IMG/VR virus record: IMGVR_UViG_3300021437_000051
Coordinates: 1 to 38,729 of that record
DNA from: a virus
DNA length: 38,729 bases
Strand: one strand, 5' to 3'
Position numbers and translations under genes: made by a program. Below the pieces are notes generated by a model. That model had not been told where the DNA came from. It did not search any database and saw only the letters and a program-made list of their open reading frames with translations. Shown here piece by piece: positions 1-6,818 of the stretch (position 1 is the first letter of the stretch; every line of letters begins with the position of its first letter).

Positions 1-564
1 CACAGCAGAACTCGGCTCGAAACGAATCAGGAAGTGTTTCGGGCCTTTCAGAATGCGAGGGTCATAGCTGAAGAAGTCGCACCACTGGCGACGTGTGCAG
101 GCCAACTGAAGCAGCATCTGCGGCTTGTACTGGTCAGGAACTACTCCAGCCTTGACGTAATCAATGTGTGTCGTTGTTGTCGGGCACTTGATTTCGAGCA
201 AGCCATCAACGCCAACCAATCCATCCGGGGACGCTCCGCAGTATTCAATACGCGGATGCGGGATCATCCCGACAAGTGACACTTTGTTGTCCGTTAAAGC
301 CTTGTATGCGGTTCTGGCTTCGTCCTCCGTGTCTATGCCGTGTTGCATGGCTTCATTAACGCGCATCTGCGTCATGGAGTCTGTAGCCCGTTCACTCACC
401 ATGTCGTTAAGCAACTTGATGCGAGACGCCCCAGGCTTGCCGTCCTTCCTGAAATCTAGGACAGCAGACATCCGGGAAGCAGTTAGGCATCCGATGCGCT
501 CTTGAAACCATTCCGCGTTGCGTTGGAACGGATTACTACTCAGATTGTCTGCTGTCAGTTTCAT
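1..564 (-). CDS. YqaJ-family viral recombinase/exonuclease, N-terminal part (cut by contig start)
   Basis: A lambda-exonuclease-like nuclease predicted to resect double-stranded DNA ends for phage recombination. The protein starts at 564 (ATG) and shows the family landmarks in order: an N-terminal ERIGCLTASR stretch near residue 27, the glutamate-rich middle, ASPDGLVG and GLLEIKCP (the D and E-x-K metal-binding residues of the PD-(D/E)xK fold), then DQYKPQMLLQLACT and WCDFFSYDPR. The reading frame runs off the left edge and is completed by the minus-strand segment at 38499-38729. It follows the SSB-like gene by 2 bp, which forms a recombination module. The last few codons at the left edge differ from the right-end copy (SSAV versus SPDE). 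Confidence 0.9.
   Translation of the reverse strand, partial: MKLTADNLSSNPFQRNAEWFQERIGCLTASRMSAVLDFRKDGKPGASRIKLLNDMVSERATDSMTQMRVNEAMQHGIDTEDEARTAYKALTDNKVSLVGMIPHPRIEYCGASPDGLVGVDGLLEIKCPTTTTHIDYVKAGVVPDQYKPQMLLQLACTRRQWCDFFSYDPRILKGPKHFLIRFEPSSAV
10..135. repeat. Terminal redundancy, left copy
   Basis: These 126 bases are identical to 38604-38729 in the same orientation. The repeat lies inside the YqaJ gene, and joining the ends restores one uninterrupted protein, so this is an assembly overlap of a circular or circularly permuted genome. The outermost nine bases (1-9) match the corresponding right-end sequence only in part. Confidence 0.95.
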
Positions 565-566
565 GA

Positions 567-1133
567 TCAGAATGGAATGGTGTCGTCAATCTTTGCCAGT
601 TGCTTGTACTCTGGCGATTCTTGAATCAATTTCTTGAAGCCGTCTGACAAGCTGTGATAAGTCTCGCCGTCGTACTCATCCAACGAGAAATAGACCAACG
701 GATTGATAGCCTCAGGACACGTCATTCCCTTCGGAAGACTCATCACACCAGCGACCTTGGCTTTACCCTTTTCCGTATGGACTACGGACAACATGCAGGG
801 AGCGCCAAGGATTGCCTTGGGGTCAAAGCCGGTCAATTCCTTTTCCGTGAATTTTCGACCACGCCAGTTTTCCAAGTCCTTCCGCAGTGCAGCTTTTTCA
901 CCAAGGCTTGCCGTGTAGAACCTGGACACGCCAAACGGCTTGCCTTCCAATTCACCGTTCGGAATGAGTTCGTTTGGCAACTCCCATGTGATGATGAGTT
1001 GACGGCGGGTAGTGACCTTTCCCTCGTACTCGCCCTTTTGCGTGCCGATGTCAATCAGCTTGATGCAACGGGCGATGTGTGAACCTTCGGGGCATTGGGC
1101 GAAGTCTCCTCCACCTGTATCTTTGAGAATCAT
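567..1133 (-). CDS. Putative phage single-stranded DNA-binding protein
   Basis: A 188-aa protein likely to coat single-stranded DNA during replication or recombination. The sequence shows an opening glycine-rich GGGDFAQCPEGSH segment, a beta-rich body (LIDIGTQKGEYEGK, RRQLIITWELP) and an acidic, hydrophobic C-terminal tip IDDTIPF. That tip closely resembles the DDIPF tail of bacterial SSB, which recruits partner proteins. It sits immediately upstream of the YqaJ exonuclease in the leftward operon, the usual place for an SSB or annealing partner. The OB fold itself is inferred and not demonstrated. An alternative is a DUF669-like recombination-associated protein. Confidence 0.65.
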   Translation of the reverse strand: MILKDTGGGDFAQCPEGSHIARCIKLIDIGTQKGEYEGKVTTRRQLIITWELPNELIPNGELEGKPFGVSRFYTASLGEKAALRKDLENWRGRKFTEKELTGFDPKAILGAPCMLSVVHTEKGKAKVAGVMSLPKGMTCPEAINPLVYFSLDEYDGETYHSLSDGFKKLIQESPEYKQLAKIDDTIPF

Positions 1134-1142
1134 GATGTGCTT

Positions 1143-1325
1143 TCAGTGAGTAAAAATATCGTGTTTAAGTGGGTTGTCAAGAATCCAGCCACGGTTGGAT
1201 GAGTGCTTCAGATACAACATGGATGCGATCCATTTCCTACGTGCATGGCGTACTGCGGAATCCTCAAGGTAAGGCGTTCTCGGGTAGAGCTTTATTGCCG
1301 TCATGATGAGTTTGCGAGTGTTCAC
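1143..1325 (-). CDS. Small basic hypothetical protein
   Basis: A 60-aa unknown protein in the leftward operon. A GTG start at 1325 is preferred: it overlaps the upstream stop (GTGA) and has GGAG six bases upstream, while the ATG at 1304 has no ribosome-binding site. The sequence is basic, with a central HARRKWIASMLYLKHSSNRGW stretch that looks helical. No catalytic motif is visible. It lies between a tiny membrane protein and the SSB-like gene. Confidence 0.6.
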   Translation of the reverse strand: MNTRKLIMTAIKLYPRTPYLEDSAVRHARRKWIASMLYLKHSSNRGWILDNPLKHDIFTH

Positions 1326-1438
1326 AGGAAACTCCAGTAGCACAGGGCAACAGTCACCAGATACACAATCCACACACACATGATCAGCGGCGCATCAGGG
1401 TCTTTGCTGAATGGATAGCCATCGTTGTCCGTGATCAT
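1322..1438 (-). CDS. Tiny single-pass membrane protein (38 aa)
   Basis: A 38-aa reading frame with ATG at 1438 overlapping the upstream stop (ATGA) and a TGA at 1322-1324 overlapping the next GTG start. The first half is polar (ITDNDGYPFSKDPDAP) and the second half is one hydrophobic segment (LIMCVWIVYLVTVALCYW), as in a single-pass inner-membrane protein. The coupling on both sides argues that it is translated. The function is unknown. Confidence 0.6.
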   Translation of the reverse strand: MITDNDGYPFSKDPDAPLIMCVWIVYLVTVALCYWSFL

Positions 1439-1800
1439 TTGATTTCCCCTTGCGCCTTGTTGAACGCCAATTCCCGAAGGGCTTCGCGCATCACCGTCCA
1501 TGCCGACAGATGCTCGACAGAGTTAGGCGACGTGTTCAGCAGGATCGAAAGCGCGTCATAGACATATGTGCGCTTAGCTCCGGTTTTCATCTGCTCTGCG
1601 ACGATTCCAGACACTTCCATGTCCATGTAGGACACATTGCCGTCAATGCAATCTCCCGCTATGGCATCCGACAAAAACTCTGGGTCATGCATCAATTCAT
1701 CGCTTCGGGCTTCTTGCGCAACTCCGATCAAATCCGCTTCCTCACATGCAAGCTGATGGGCGGCAAATTCGTTGGCAATGAAAGTGTCCAATCCGTTCAT
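1435..1800 (-). CDS. Acidic hypothetical early protein
   Basis: A 121-aa acidic protein that I do not recognise. The N-terminal half is rich in Glu and Asp (EEADLIGVAQEARSDEL). The C-terminal half looks helical (SVEHLSAWTVMREALRELAF). There are no cysteine clusters, membrane segments or nuclease motifs. The ATG at 1800 overlaps the stop of the preceding gene, and its own stop overlaps the tiny membrane protein, so it is translated as part of the leftward early operon. Confidence 0.65.
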   Translation of the reverse strand: MNGLDTFIANEFAAHQLACEEADLIGVAQEARSDELMHDPEFLSDAIAGDCIDGNVSYMDMEVSGIVAEQMKTGAKRTYVYDALSILLNTSPNSVEHLSAWTVMREALRELAFNKAQGEIK

Positions 1801-1994
1801 GCTTGCACCTGTGCGGCTGTTCCAGTGGAGAACGACATGATTGCGTTGGCCTTTGCACGGCTGGCATCAGCCATCGTTTTGCACTGCTGGCGAGAGATCA
1901 GGAAGTTGCCAGTGCTGCCATCACACATAGTCATGGACTGTGTGACCGTCAGCGTGTGGCCATTGCTGTTGCGCTTGATTTGGAAGTTGTTCAT
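1797..1994 (-). CDS. First gene of the leftward early operon, hypothetical
   Basis: A 65-aa protein starting MNNFQIKRNSNG, with the start at 1994 chosen because GGAG lies nine bases upstream. The N-terminal half looks like beta strands (HTLTVTQSMTMCDGSTGNF), and the rest is a helix with ASRAKANAIMS. It is the promoter-proximal gene of the leftward operon, about 50 bases downstream of a strong promoter, which is where phages often place anti-host or regulatory genes. The function is unknown. Confidence 0.6.
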   Translation of the reverse strand: MNNFQIKRNSNGHTLTVTQSMTMCDGSTGNFLISRQQCKTMADASRAKANAIMSFSTGTAAQVQA

Positions 1995-2043
1995 TTCGTT
2001 TCGCTCCAGTTCGTTGTTCGTCGTTTCGTGTTGCTGTGAACGA

Positions 2044-2072
2044 ACTATGGGCGCTAGTTTGATGCTTGTCAA
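2044..2072 (-). promoter_or_regulatory. Leftward early promoter (PL-like)
   Basis: Read on the minus strand, a perfect TTGACA (2067-2072) is followed after 17 bases by CATAGT (2044-2049), a good sigma70 pair. The spacer contains one copy of the operator repeat ACTAGCGCC and a second copy lies just upstream of the -35. It points at the 1994 gene. This indicates repressor control of the leftward operon. Confidence 0.75.
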
Positions 2073-2085
2073 CATTGGCGCTAGT
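2050..2085. promoter_or_regulatory. Left operator: two GGCGCTAGT direct repeats
   Basis: Identical nonamers GGCGCTAGT occur at 2050-2058 and 2077-2085, 27 bp apart. One lies in the spacer and one just upstream of the -35 of the leftward promoter. The same word recurs in the repressor/Cro intergenic region, so it is the likely recognition half-site of the phage repressor or Cro. Confidence 0.7.
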
Positions 2086-2126
2086 ATTTCAGCAGAATAA
2101 ATTGTAACAGCGCCGCTAGGCGTTAT

Positions 2127-2588
2127 TTACTCTTTCGATTTTTCTGGAAATGGGTTCGCGGCACCGAAATTCGGGTGTGCGATGTTGTGATACTTGTTTG
2201 CGTCCGCTAGCAGGTAGTGCTGAAGCTCTGCGGGAAGTTGGCGGTAAAAATCAAGCAACTGCTTTTCATGCTGCGTCATGTCAGGCTCGGGGTATTCGAT
2301 ATTCGTCGCCTCTGCCATTTCCCTGATTTGCTTTGCAATACGCTCCGAAAACTCGGATACGTGGCAGCGAAGCCCCTTCGCAAACTTGGCAGCGGCCTCC
2401 GCATTTAGCGGGGCATCTGCGTTCAAGTATTGCCACACCATGCCCTGATTGCCTATCCCGTATTCCTGTCCAAACTTCGATTGCGACATCCCCGCCTTTT
2501 TCATGAAGATTTCACGGAGTTGTGCGGCCTCCTGGACATGCATGTCCGTAATGGTGGCCTTCCTGTGTGCTTTGCGCTCTGAAGTCAT
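2127..2588 (-). CDS. CI-like lysogeny repressor without protease domain
   Basis: A 153-aa helix-turn-helix protein expected to bind the GGCGCTAGT operators and keep the lytic promoters off. Residues about 20-75 form a Cro/C1-type HTH (AAQLREIFMKKAGMSQSKF, then EYGIGNQGMVWQYLNADAPL). The C-terminal part is short and polar, with no S24 peptidase Ser/Lys motif, so RecA-stimulated self-cleavage is not expected. The start at 2588 is chosen because a GATAAT -10 element lies six bases upstream, which suggests a leaderless message. It is transcribed divergently from the Cro-like gene. Upstream in-frame starts reaching 2765 would run through the promoters and are rejected. Confidence 0.8.
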   Translation of the reverse strand: MTSERKAHRKATITDMHVQEAAQLREIFMKKAGMSQSKFGQEYGIGNQGMVWQYLNADAPLNAEAAAKFAKGLRCHVSEFSERIAKQIREMAEATNIEYPEPDMTQHEKQLLDFYRQLPAELQHYLLADANKYHNIAHPNFGAANPFPEKSKE

Positions 2589-2594
2589 GTCAGC

Positions 2595-2622
2595 ATTATC
2601 CGCAAGCTCCGCGAATAGCAAA
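2595..2622 (-). promoter_or_regulatory. Repressor maintenance promoter (PRM-like)
   Basis: On the minus strand GATAAT (2595-2600) is preceded after 16 bases by TTTGCT (2617-2622). Transcription would begin at about the repressor ATG (2588), giving a leaderless message as known for lambda cI from PRM. The -35 match is weak. Confidence 0.5.
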
Positions 2623-2636
2623 CACTGACTACCTGT

Positions 2637-2682
2637 TGCGCTAGTGAGAAAAAGCTTGCGCCCGTTTGCTAGTGGCGCTAGT
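2637..2682. promoter_or_regulatory. Right operator: GGCGCTAGT-type repeats
   Basis: TGCGCTAGT (2637-2645), TTTGCTAGT (2665-2673) and GGCGCTAGT (2674-2682) lie in the same orientation between the repressor and Cro-like genes. The last two are adjacent and overlap the rightward promoter spacer and -10. The arrangement matches a repressor/Cro-controlled switch. Confidence 0.65.
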
Positions 2683-2684
2683 AT
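2656..2684 (+). promoter_or_regulatory. Rightward early promoter (PR-like)
   Basis: TTGCGC (2656-2661) and TAGTAT (2679-2684) are separated by 17 bases. The predicted start site, about seven bases after the -10, coincides with the Cro-like ATG at 2692, so its message may be leaderless. Operator repeats fill the spacer. Confidence 0.55.
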
Positions 2685-2691
2685 GTTTGGC

Positions 2692-2895
2692 ATGAACACA
2701 ATTCTCCACATCCGCAAGTCTCTGGGAGTTAGCCAGGTAGAGCTTGCACGGGCGGTCGGGCGCACTCAAGGCGCGATCTATTTTTACGAGTCGGGGACTA
2801 CGGTTATCCCGCCTGATGTCGCACGAAAGTTGATCGAATTCGCATCGTCTCGCGATCTTCATTTGACATTCGATGACATTTACGGTGCGGCATGA
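2692..2895 (+). CDS. Cro-like helix-turn-helix regulator
   Basis: A 67-aa DNA-binding protein consisting almost only of an HTH_3/YdaS-like domain: ILHIRKSLGVSQVELARAVG, then RTQGAIYFYESGTTVIPPDV. Its likely role is to repress the divergent repressor and moderate early transcription. The start at 2692 places the HTH at the N terminus. In-frame alternatives at 2644 and 2683 lie inside the predicted promoter. The stop overlaps the helicase ATG (ATGA), so it heads the rightward early operon. Confidence 0.75.
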   Translation: MNTILHIRKSLGVSQVELARAVGRTQGAIYFYESGTTVIPPDVARKLIEFASSRDLHLTFDDIYGAA

Positions 2896-4319
2896 AGCCA
2901 TTACGCGCTTCCCCGTCCCCTGCCGCAATACCTGATTTGCGGTATTCAGCTTTTCTATCGCAGAAATTCAAGCAGAACGCTCCCGCTGGATTCAACCCGG
3001 AAGATTCCGACATTCCTGACGATTTCATGCCGCACCAATCGGCATTGCTCAAGTGGGCTATCCGTCGCGGTAAGGCTGCAATCTTTGCTGACACTGGCCT
3101 AGGCAAGTCCCGTATGCAGGTGGCATGGGCGGATGCTGTTTGCAGGAAGACAAACGGAAGCGTCCTGATTCTCGCGCCTCTTGCGGTTGCACAGCAGACG
3201 GTGCAGGAAGGCGATGCTATCGGCGTACAGGTCACGCATTGCCGTGATGCTGCGGACGTTAAGCCGGGCATCAATATCACCAACTACGAACGCCTGCACA
3301 AGTTTGATGCTCGCGCTTTCGTCGGGGTTGTGCTGGATGAATCTAGCTGCATCAAGCATCACGACACAAAGAGCTTTGCATTGCTCACCGAAGCATTCCG
3401 CAAGACCTCTTACAAGCTCTGTGCTACCGCAACCCCTGCTCCCAATGACTGGACGGAATTGGGGACGCATGCGGAGTTTCTCGGCATTTGTTCACGCGCT
3501 GAAATGCTCGCAGAGTTTTTCACACATGACGGCGGGGACACGTCTGTATGGCGTTTGAAGGGTCACGCACAGCACATCTTCTGGAAATGGGTATCGGGAT
3601 GGGGCGCGCTCATCCGCAAGCCGTCTGATCTTGGCTTTGATGATTCGGCGTATGCCCTTTCGCCCCTTGAAATGATCGAACACATCATAGAAGTGGATCT
3701 CCCATTCGGTGATTCGTTGTTCGCCAGTGAGGCGCAGACGCTATCGGAACGCAGGGACGCTCGGCGGGCAAGTCTGGATTACCGCGTAAAGGCATGCGCC
3801 GATGTGGTCAATGCAGACAAACAGCCGTGGGTTGTCTGGTGTGATCTGAATGCAGAGGGTGACGCTCTTACGCGGTCGATTCCTGGTGCCGTTCAGATTT
3901 CCGGTTCTGATGACGCGGAAGTCAAAGAGCAGCGATTGATGGACTTTGCTAGCGGGAAGATTCGCGTTTTGGTGAGCAAGCCATCCATTTGCGGATTTGG
4001 ATTGAACTGGCAACACGCTGCACGCATGGCGTTTGTAGGCGTTACGGACTCATTCGAAGCCTATTATCAAGCTGTACGCCGTTGCTGGCGCTTTGGTCAG
4101 AAACGCCCGGTAAACGTCCATATCTTTGCATCTCAACTTGAGGGCGCAGTCGTTAGCAATCTTCGCAGGAAAGAACGCGAAGCCATTGCAATGGCAGAGA
4201 GCTTGTCAAAAGAAACCCATGAAGCCGTTATCTCTCAGGTATTGGGAAATGACAGGCAAACCAATGATTACAACGCCAGCAAGAGCGTTTCTCTTCCCTC
4301 ATTTCTCAAGGTGGCGTGA
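2892..4319 (+). CDS. SNF2/DEAD-like superfamily 2 helicase
   Basis: A 475-aa ATP-dependent DNA translocase or helicase, probably for phage replication. The motifs appear in order: Q-like FMPHQSALLKWA near residue 50, Walker A ADTGLGKS near 68, Walker B VVLDESSCIK near 150 (DESS where many members have DEAH), motif III CATATPAP near 180, a C-terminal RecA domain with SKPSICGFGLNW, and motif VI QAVRRCWRFGQKRPV near 410. The arginine fingers are present. The ATG overlaps the Cro-like stop and its own stop overlaps the methyltransferase start. This compact single-chain form is common in proteobacterial phages and prophages. Confidence 0.88.
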   Translation: MKPLRASPSPAAIPDLRYSAFLSQKFKQNAPAGFNPEDSDIPDDFMPHQSALLKWAIRRGKAAIFADTGLGKSRMQVAWADAVCRKTNGSVLILAPLAVAQQTVQEGDAIGVQVTHCRDAADVKPGINITNYERLHKFDARAFVGVVLDESSCIKHHDTKSFALLTEAFRKTSYKLCATATPAPNDWTELGTHAEFLGICSRAEMLAEFFTHDGGDTSVWRLKGHAQHIFWKWVSGWGALIRKPSDLGFDDSAYALSPLEMIEHIIEVDLPFGDSLFASEAQTLSERRDARRASLDYRVKACADVVNADKQPWVVWCDLNAEGDALTRSIPGAVQISGSDDAEVKEQRLMDFASGKIRVLVSKPSICGFGLNWQHAARMAFVGVTDSFEAYYQAVRRCWRFGQKRPVNVHIFASQLEGAVVSNLRRKEREAIAMAESLSKETHEAVISQVLGNDRQTNDYNASKSVSLPSFLKVA

Positions 4320-5188
4320 TGAACTGCATTGATCAGACCATTGGCGAAAACTTCGCTATCTATCATGGTGATTGCATTGAAGTGTTGAAGGGATTGCCCG
4401 ATGAAAGCGTGGATTACTCTATCTTTTCGCCTCCCTTTTCGTCTCTTTACACTTACTCCAATAGTCCGCGTGACATGGGGAATTGCAAGACGGATGCGGA
4501 GTTTTTCGAGCATTTCTCTTACCTTGTTGCGGAACTGGCGCGGGTAATGAAGGCAGGCAAAGAGGTGTCGTTTCACTGCATGCTCTTGCCCGCATCTAAG
4601 CAGCATGACGGCTATATCGGATTGAAAGACTTTCGCGGGGATCTGATTCGCGCATTCAAAGATGGCGGATTTATCCACCATTCCGAAGTCGTCATCTGGA
4701 AAGATCCAGTGACGGCGATGCAGCGCACCAAGGCGGTCGGACTGCTGCATAAGTCTGTTCGAGAAAACGCTAATCACTGCCGTCAGGGAATCCCGGATTA
4801 CCTCATCACCATGAAGAAACCGGGTGATCCGGTAGAGCGCGTCAAGCATACGGATTACCCGGTTGACCACTGGCAAAAGGTTGCAAGCCCTGTATGGATG
4901 GATATCAACCCGTCCAAGACCCTGCAACGGGAGTCAGCACGCGAAGAAGATGATGAACGCCATATTTGCCCGTTGCAATTGGAAGTCATAGAACGCGGCA
5001 TAGAGCTTTGGACGAATCCCGGTGATGTGGTGTTGTCACCGTTCGCTGGAATCGGTTCCGAGGGCCATGTAGCGATCCAGATGGGGCGCAAGTTCATTGG
5101 GGCGGAACTCAAGGAAAGCTACTACAAGCAAGCCGTTAAAAATCTGTTGCAGGCCCATTCCGTTTCTGGCGATTTGTTCGCAGCATGA
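4319..5188 (+). CDS. Orphan DNA methyltransferase (N4-cytosine/N6-adenine type)
   Basis: A 289-aa beta-class amino-methyltransferase that would modify phage DNA. Catalytic motif IV is SPPF (DYSIFSPPFSSLYTY, near residue 38), near the N terminus. The AdoMet-binding motif I is VVLSPFAGIGSEG near residue 238, toward the C terminus, which gives the beta-type order. SPPF leans toward N4-cytosine, but N6-adenine cannot be excluded. ATG 4319 overlaps the helicase stop (TGATG); a GTG three bases earlier is the alternative. No restriction enzyme gene is adjacent, so protection against host restriction or a regulatory role is likely. Confidence 0.85.
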   Translation: MNCIDQTIGENFAIYHGDCIEVLKGLPDESVDYSIFSPPFSSLYTYSNSPRDMGNCKTDAEFFEHFSYLVAELARVMKAGKEVSFHCMLLPASKQHDGYIGLKDFRGDLIRAFKDGGFIHHSEVVIWKDPVTAMQRTKAVGLLHKSVRENANHCRQGIPDYLITMKKPGDPVERVKHTDYPVDHWQKVASPVWMDINPSKTLQRESAREEDDERHICPLQLEVIERGIELWTNPGDVVLSPFAGIGSEGHVAIQMGRKFIGAELKESYYKQAVKNLLQAHSVSGDLFAA

Positions 5189-5928
5189 ACTATTACCCCT
5201 TCCACGTTGGGGATTACACAAGCCATACGGCACACCTAGAGCCAATGGAAGATTTGGCATATAGGCGGCTGATGGACTTGTATTACACGACAGAATCCCC
5301 CCTTCCGTCTGCCACTGAGTGCGCTCGATTGATTCGGATGAAGGCGTTTCTAAATGAAGTCGCTGGCGTCCTGACTGAGTTTTTCCATGAGACTCCAGCA
5401 GGATGGGTTAGCGACAGATGCGAGCATGAGATAGCGGCATACAGGGAAAAGCAAACTAAAGCCAGCGCTTCAGGAAAGGCATCTGCTATTGCTCGACAAC
5501 TGAAAAATGAACGGATATTGAACGAACGTTCAACGAACGTTCAACGAACGTTCAACGAACGTTCAACGAATGAAGAACAACCGTTATCAGAACGTTCAAC
5601 TACCAGAACCATAACCAGAACCATAACCAAAGAAGAAAACCTTACTGCATCGCCTTCGGCGCTGCCTGCTAGCAAAAAAGGTTCTCGCCTATCCCCAGAC
5701 TTCGCGCTAACGGCGGAACTGCGTGACTTCTGTCTAACAACCCGGCCTGACCTATCGCCCGAAGTCGTTTTTGAGACTTTCCGGGATTACTGGCTAGCTC
5801 AGCCCGGGGCTAAGGGTTGCAAATTGGATTGGGTCGCGACTTGGCGTAACTGGGTCAGAAACTCCAGAACGTCAAATACGCGCTCTGCTGCGTCAGAAAT
5901 TGCTCGTGCTATGGAGATGATCAATTGA
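5185..5928 (+). CDS. YdaU/DUF1376-type replication initiation protein
   Basis: A 247-aa protein of the lambda-O-like replication group. The N-terminal DUF1376 domain (residues 1-90) begins MNYYPFHVGDYTSHTAHL and has MEDLAYRRLMDLYYTTE. A low-complexity linker with repeated NERST words follows (residues about 110-150). The C-terminal domain carries FRDYWLAQPGAKGCKLDW and ATWRNWVRN, typical of replication proteins that recruit the helicase. The linker is encoded by 11-bp iterons, which could be the origin. Its ATG overlaps the methyltransferase stop, and its stop overlaps the TTG start of the next gene. Confidence 0.8.
   Translation: MNYYPFHVGDYTSHTAHLEPMEDLAYRRLMDLYYTTESPLPSATECARLIRMKAFLNEVAGVLTEFFHETPAGWVSDRCEHEIAAYREKQTKASASGKASAIARQLKNERILNERSTNVQRTFNERSTNEEQPLSERSTTRTITRTITKEENLTASPSALPASKKGSRLSPDFALTAELRDFCLTTRPDLSPEVVFETFRDYWLAQPGAKGCKLDWVATWRNWVRNSRTSNTRSAASEIARAMEMIN
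5521..5597. repeat. Iteron array, probable replication origin
   Basis: Four perfect head-to-tail copies of AACGAACGTTC occupy 5521-5564, with a partial fifth (5565-5570) and another GAACGTTC at 5590-5597. The core GAACGTTC is a perfect palindrome and the 11-bp period is about one helical turn, so all sites face the same side. The array lies inside the replication gene, as the lambda origin lies inside gene O. The origin role is inferred from this position and layout. Confidence 0.65.
5605..5628. repeat. 12-bp tandem direct repeat next to the iterons
   Basis: AGAACCATAACC occurs twice in tandem (5605-5616, 5617-5628), immediately after the iteron array and before an A-rich stretch (5629-5638). 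It may form part of the same origin, or it may be simple coding repetition (TRTITRTIT). Confidence 0.5.
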
Positions 5929-6413
5929 ACAAAACGGACGTTCCTGGGCTCTCTACGGCCCTTACAAAGGCATTCCTAGCTTATGGGCGCAATCCGCCTA
6001 ACGCAGAAATGCTCACAGCGTACTTTGAAGTACTCCAAGAATTCGCAATGGCGGATGTTTTGCGGGTCATTGGAGATTGGCCGAAAACGCAGCCGAAAAG
6101 CCCGACAGCGGCGGAGCTTTACAAGCTGCTGAATGACCGGGCAATTGATGGGCGGGAACGTCAGGCGGAACGCGACCGGGCGGAATTTGCACAAGGCTAT
6201 CGGAAGTTAGGGGCAAGTCCTGCAGGTAAAGCTGCTTTGAAATCGCTCGCAGATTCATTTCGGGACAAGCAGCGAATGACGATGCAAAGCATTGCTTTTC
6301 GCATCATGGATCAATGGTGCGACGGAATAACTCCAAATCAGAGAACGGTGGCGTATGTGCTTGATGCTGGAATTCCAGATGACAAAGTGCATGCAATTCT
6401 CAACATGCTTTAA
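5925..6413 (+). CDS. Possible helicase loader (G39P/lambda P-like role)
   Basis: A 162-aa helical protein. The TTG start at 5925 is supported by GGAGA eight bases upstream and by overlap with the previous stop. Residues 20-75 (NAEMLTAYFEVLQEFAMADV, then PKSPTAAELYKLLNDRA) resemble the N-terminal helical bundle of phage helicase loaders of the G39P kind. The C-terminal half (IMDQWCDGITPNQRTVAYVL) is unknown. The position directly after the O-like replication gene is where a loader is expected. The assignment rests on weak similarity and context. Confidence 0.5.
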   Translation: MNKTDVPGLSTALTKAFLAYGRNPPNAEMLTAYFEVLQEFAMADVLRVIGDWPKTQPKSPTAAELYKLLNDRAIDGRERQAERDRAEFAQGYRKLGASPAGKAALKSLADSFRDKQRMTMQSIAFRIMDQWCDGITPNQRTVAYVLDAGIPDDKVHAILNML

Positions 6414-6427
6414 GATCAAAGGGCGGC

Positions 6428-6676
6428 ATGAATGGATCTCATGAATATAGAAAATACTGTTTTGAGCGATTCCGAAGCGCATTTGATGCATTGCGGTCAG
6501 GGAGAAAATCCGAGGTATCAGATTACCTGCGCGACCTTGAGGCCAAACACGGGCGTGAGCTTGCGGAACGAGTGCGAGCAAACCTTATCGCATGCCTCAA
6601 GTCAGACAGTTGGAATGCTCCTGACAGCAGTCAGCCGAAAAGCCCGAGAGGCCCACGAAAGACTGCGGAAAAATAA
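6428..6676 (+). CDS. Small charged hypothetical protein
   Basis: An 82-aa protein rich in Arg and Glu, with helical segments (YRKYCFERFRSAFDALRSG, then DYLRDLEAKHGRELAERVR) and a proline-rich basic tail (PKSPRGPRKTAEK). A purine-rich sequence precedes the ATG. This frame is preferred over the longer overlapping frame beginning at 6432 because its composition is typical of a real helical protein. The function is unknown; it sits among replication and early accessory genes. Confidence 0.6.
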   Translation: MNGSHEYRKYCFERFRSAFDALRSGRKSEVSDYLRDLEAKHGRELAERVRANLIACLKSDSWNAPDSSQPKSPRGPRKTAEK

Positions 6677-6680
6677 CGCA

Positions 6681-6818
6681 ATGACGCAAGGGCGCGTTCA
6701 TCGAATTAGCGTTGGAATCCTGACAAAAGCCTTTGATGAAACCGGGTGCCCCTTGTCGGATGAGGAAATCACATTGATGCACAGATACGGAAACGAACCG
6801 TTTTCATGGGAGGAATGA
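6681..6818 (+). CDS. Small hypothetical protein (45 aa)
   Basis: A 45-aa frame starting MTQGRVHRISVG, four bases after the previous stop, and ending in FSWEE. Its stop overlaps the next start (ATGA at 6815-6818). It contains one predicted helix and an acidic tail. I do not recognise it. The tight packing is the main support. Confidence 0.45.
   Translation: MTQGRVHRISVGILTKAFDETGCPLSDEEITLMHRYGNEPFSWEE

Noticed and set aside
10-135. T7-like direct terminal repeat.
   Set aside because: The repeat lies inside one gene that is intact only when the ends are joined, so it is an assembly overlap rather than a physical terminus.
6432-6680. Longer frame reaching upstream of the 45-aa gene at 6681.
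   Set aside because: It is a shifted-frame shadow of the 6428-6676 gene; composition and packing favour the shorter product.
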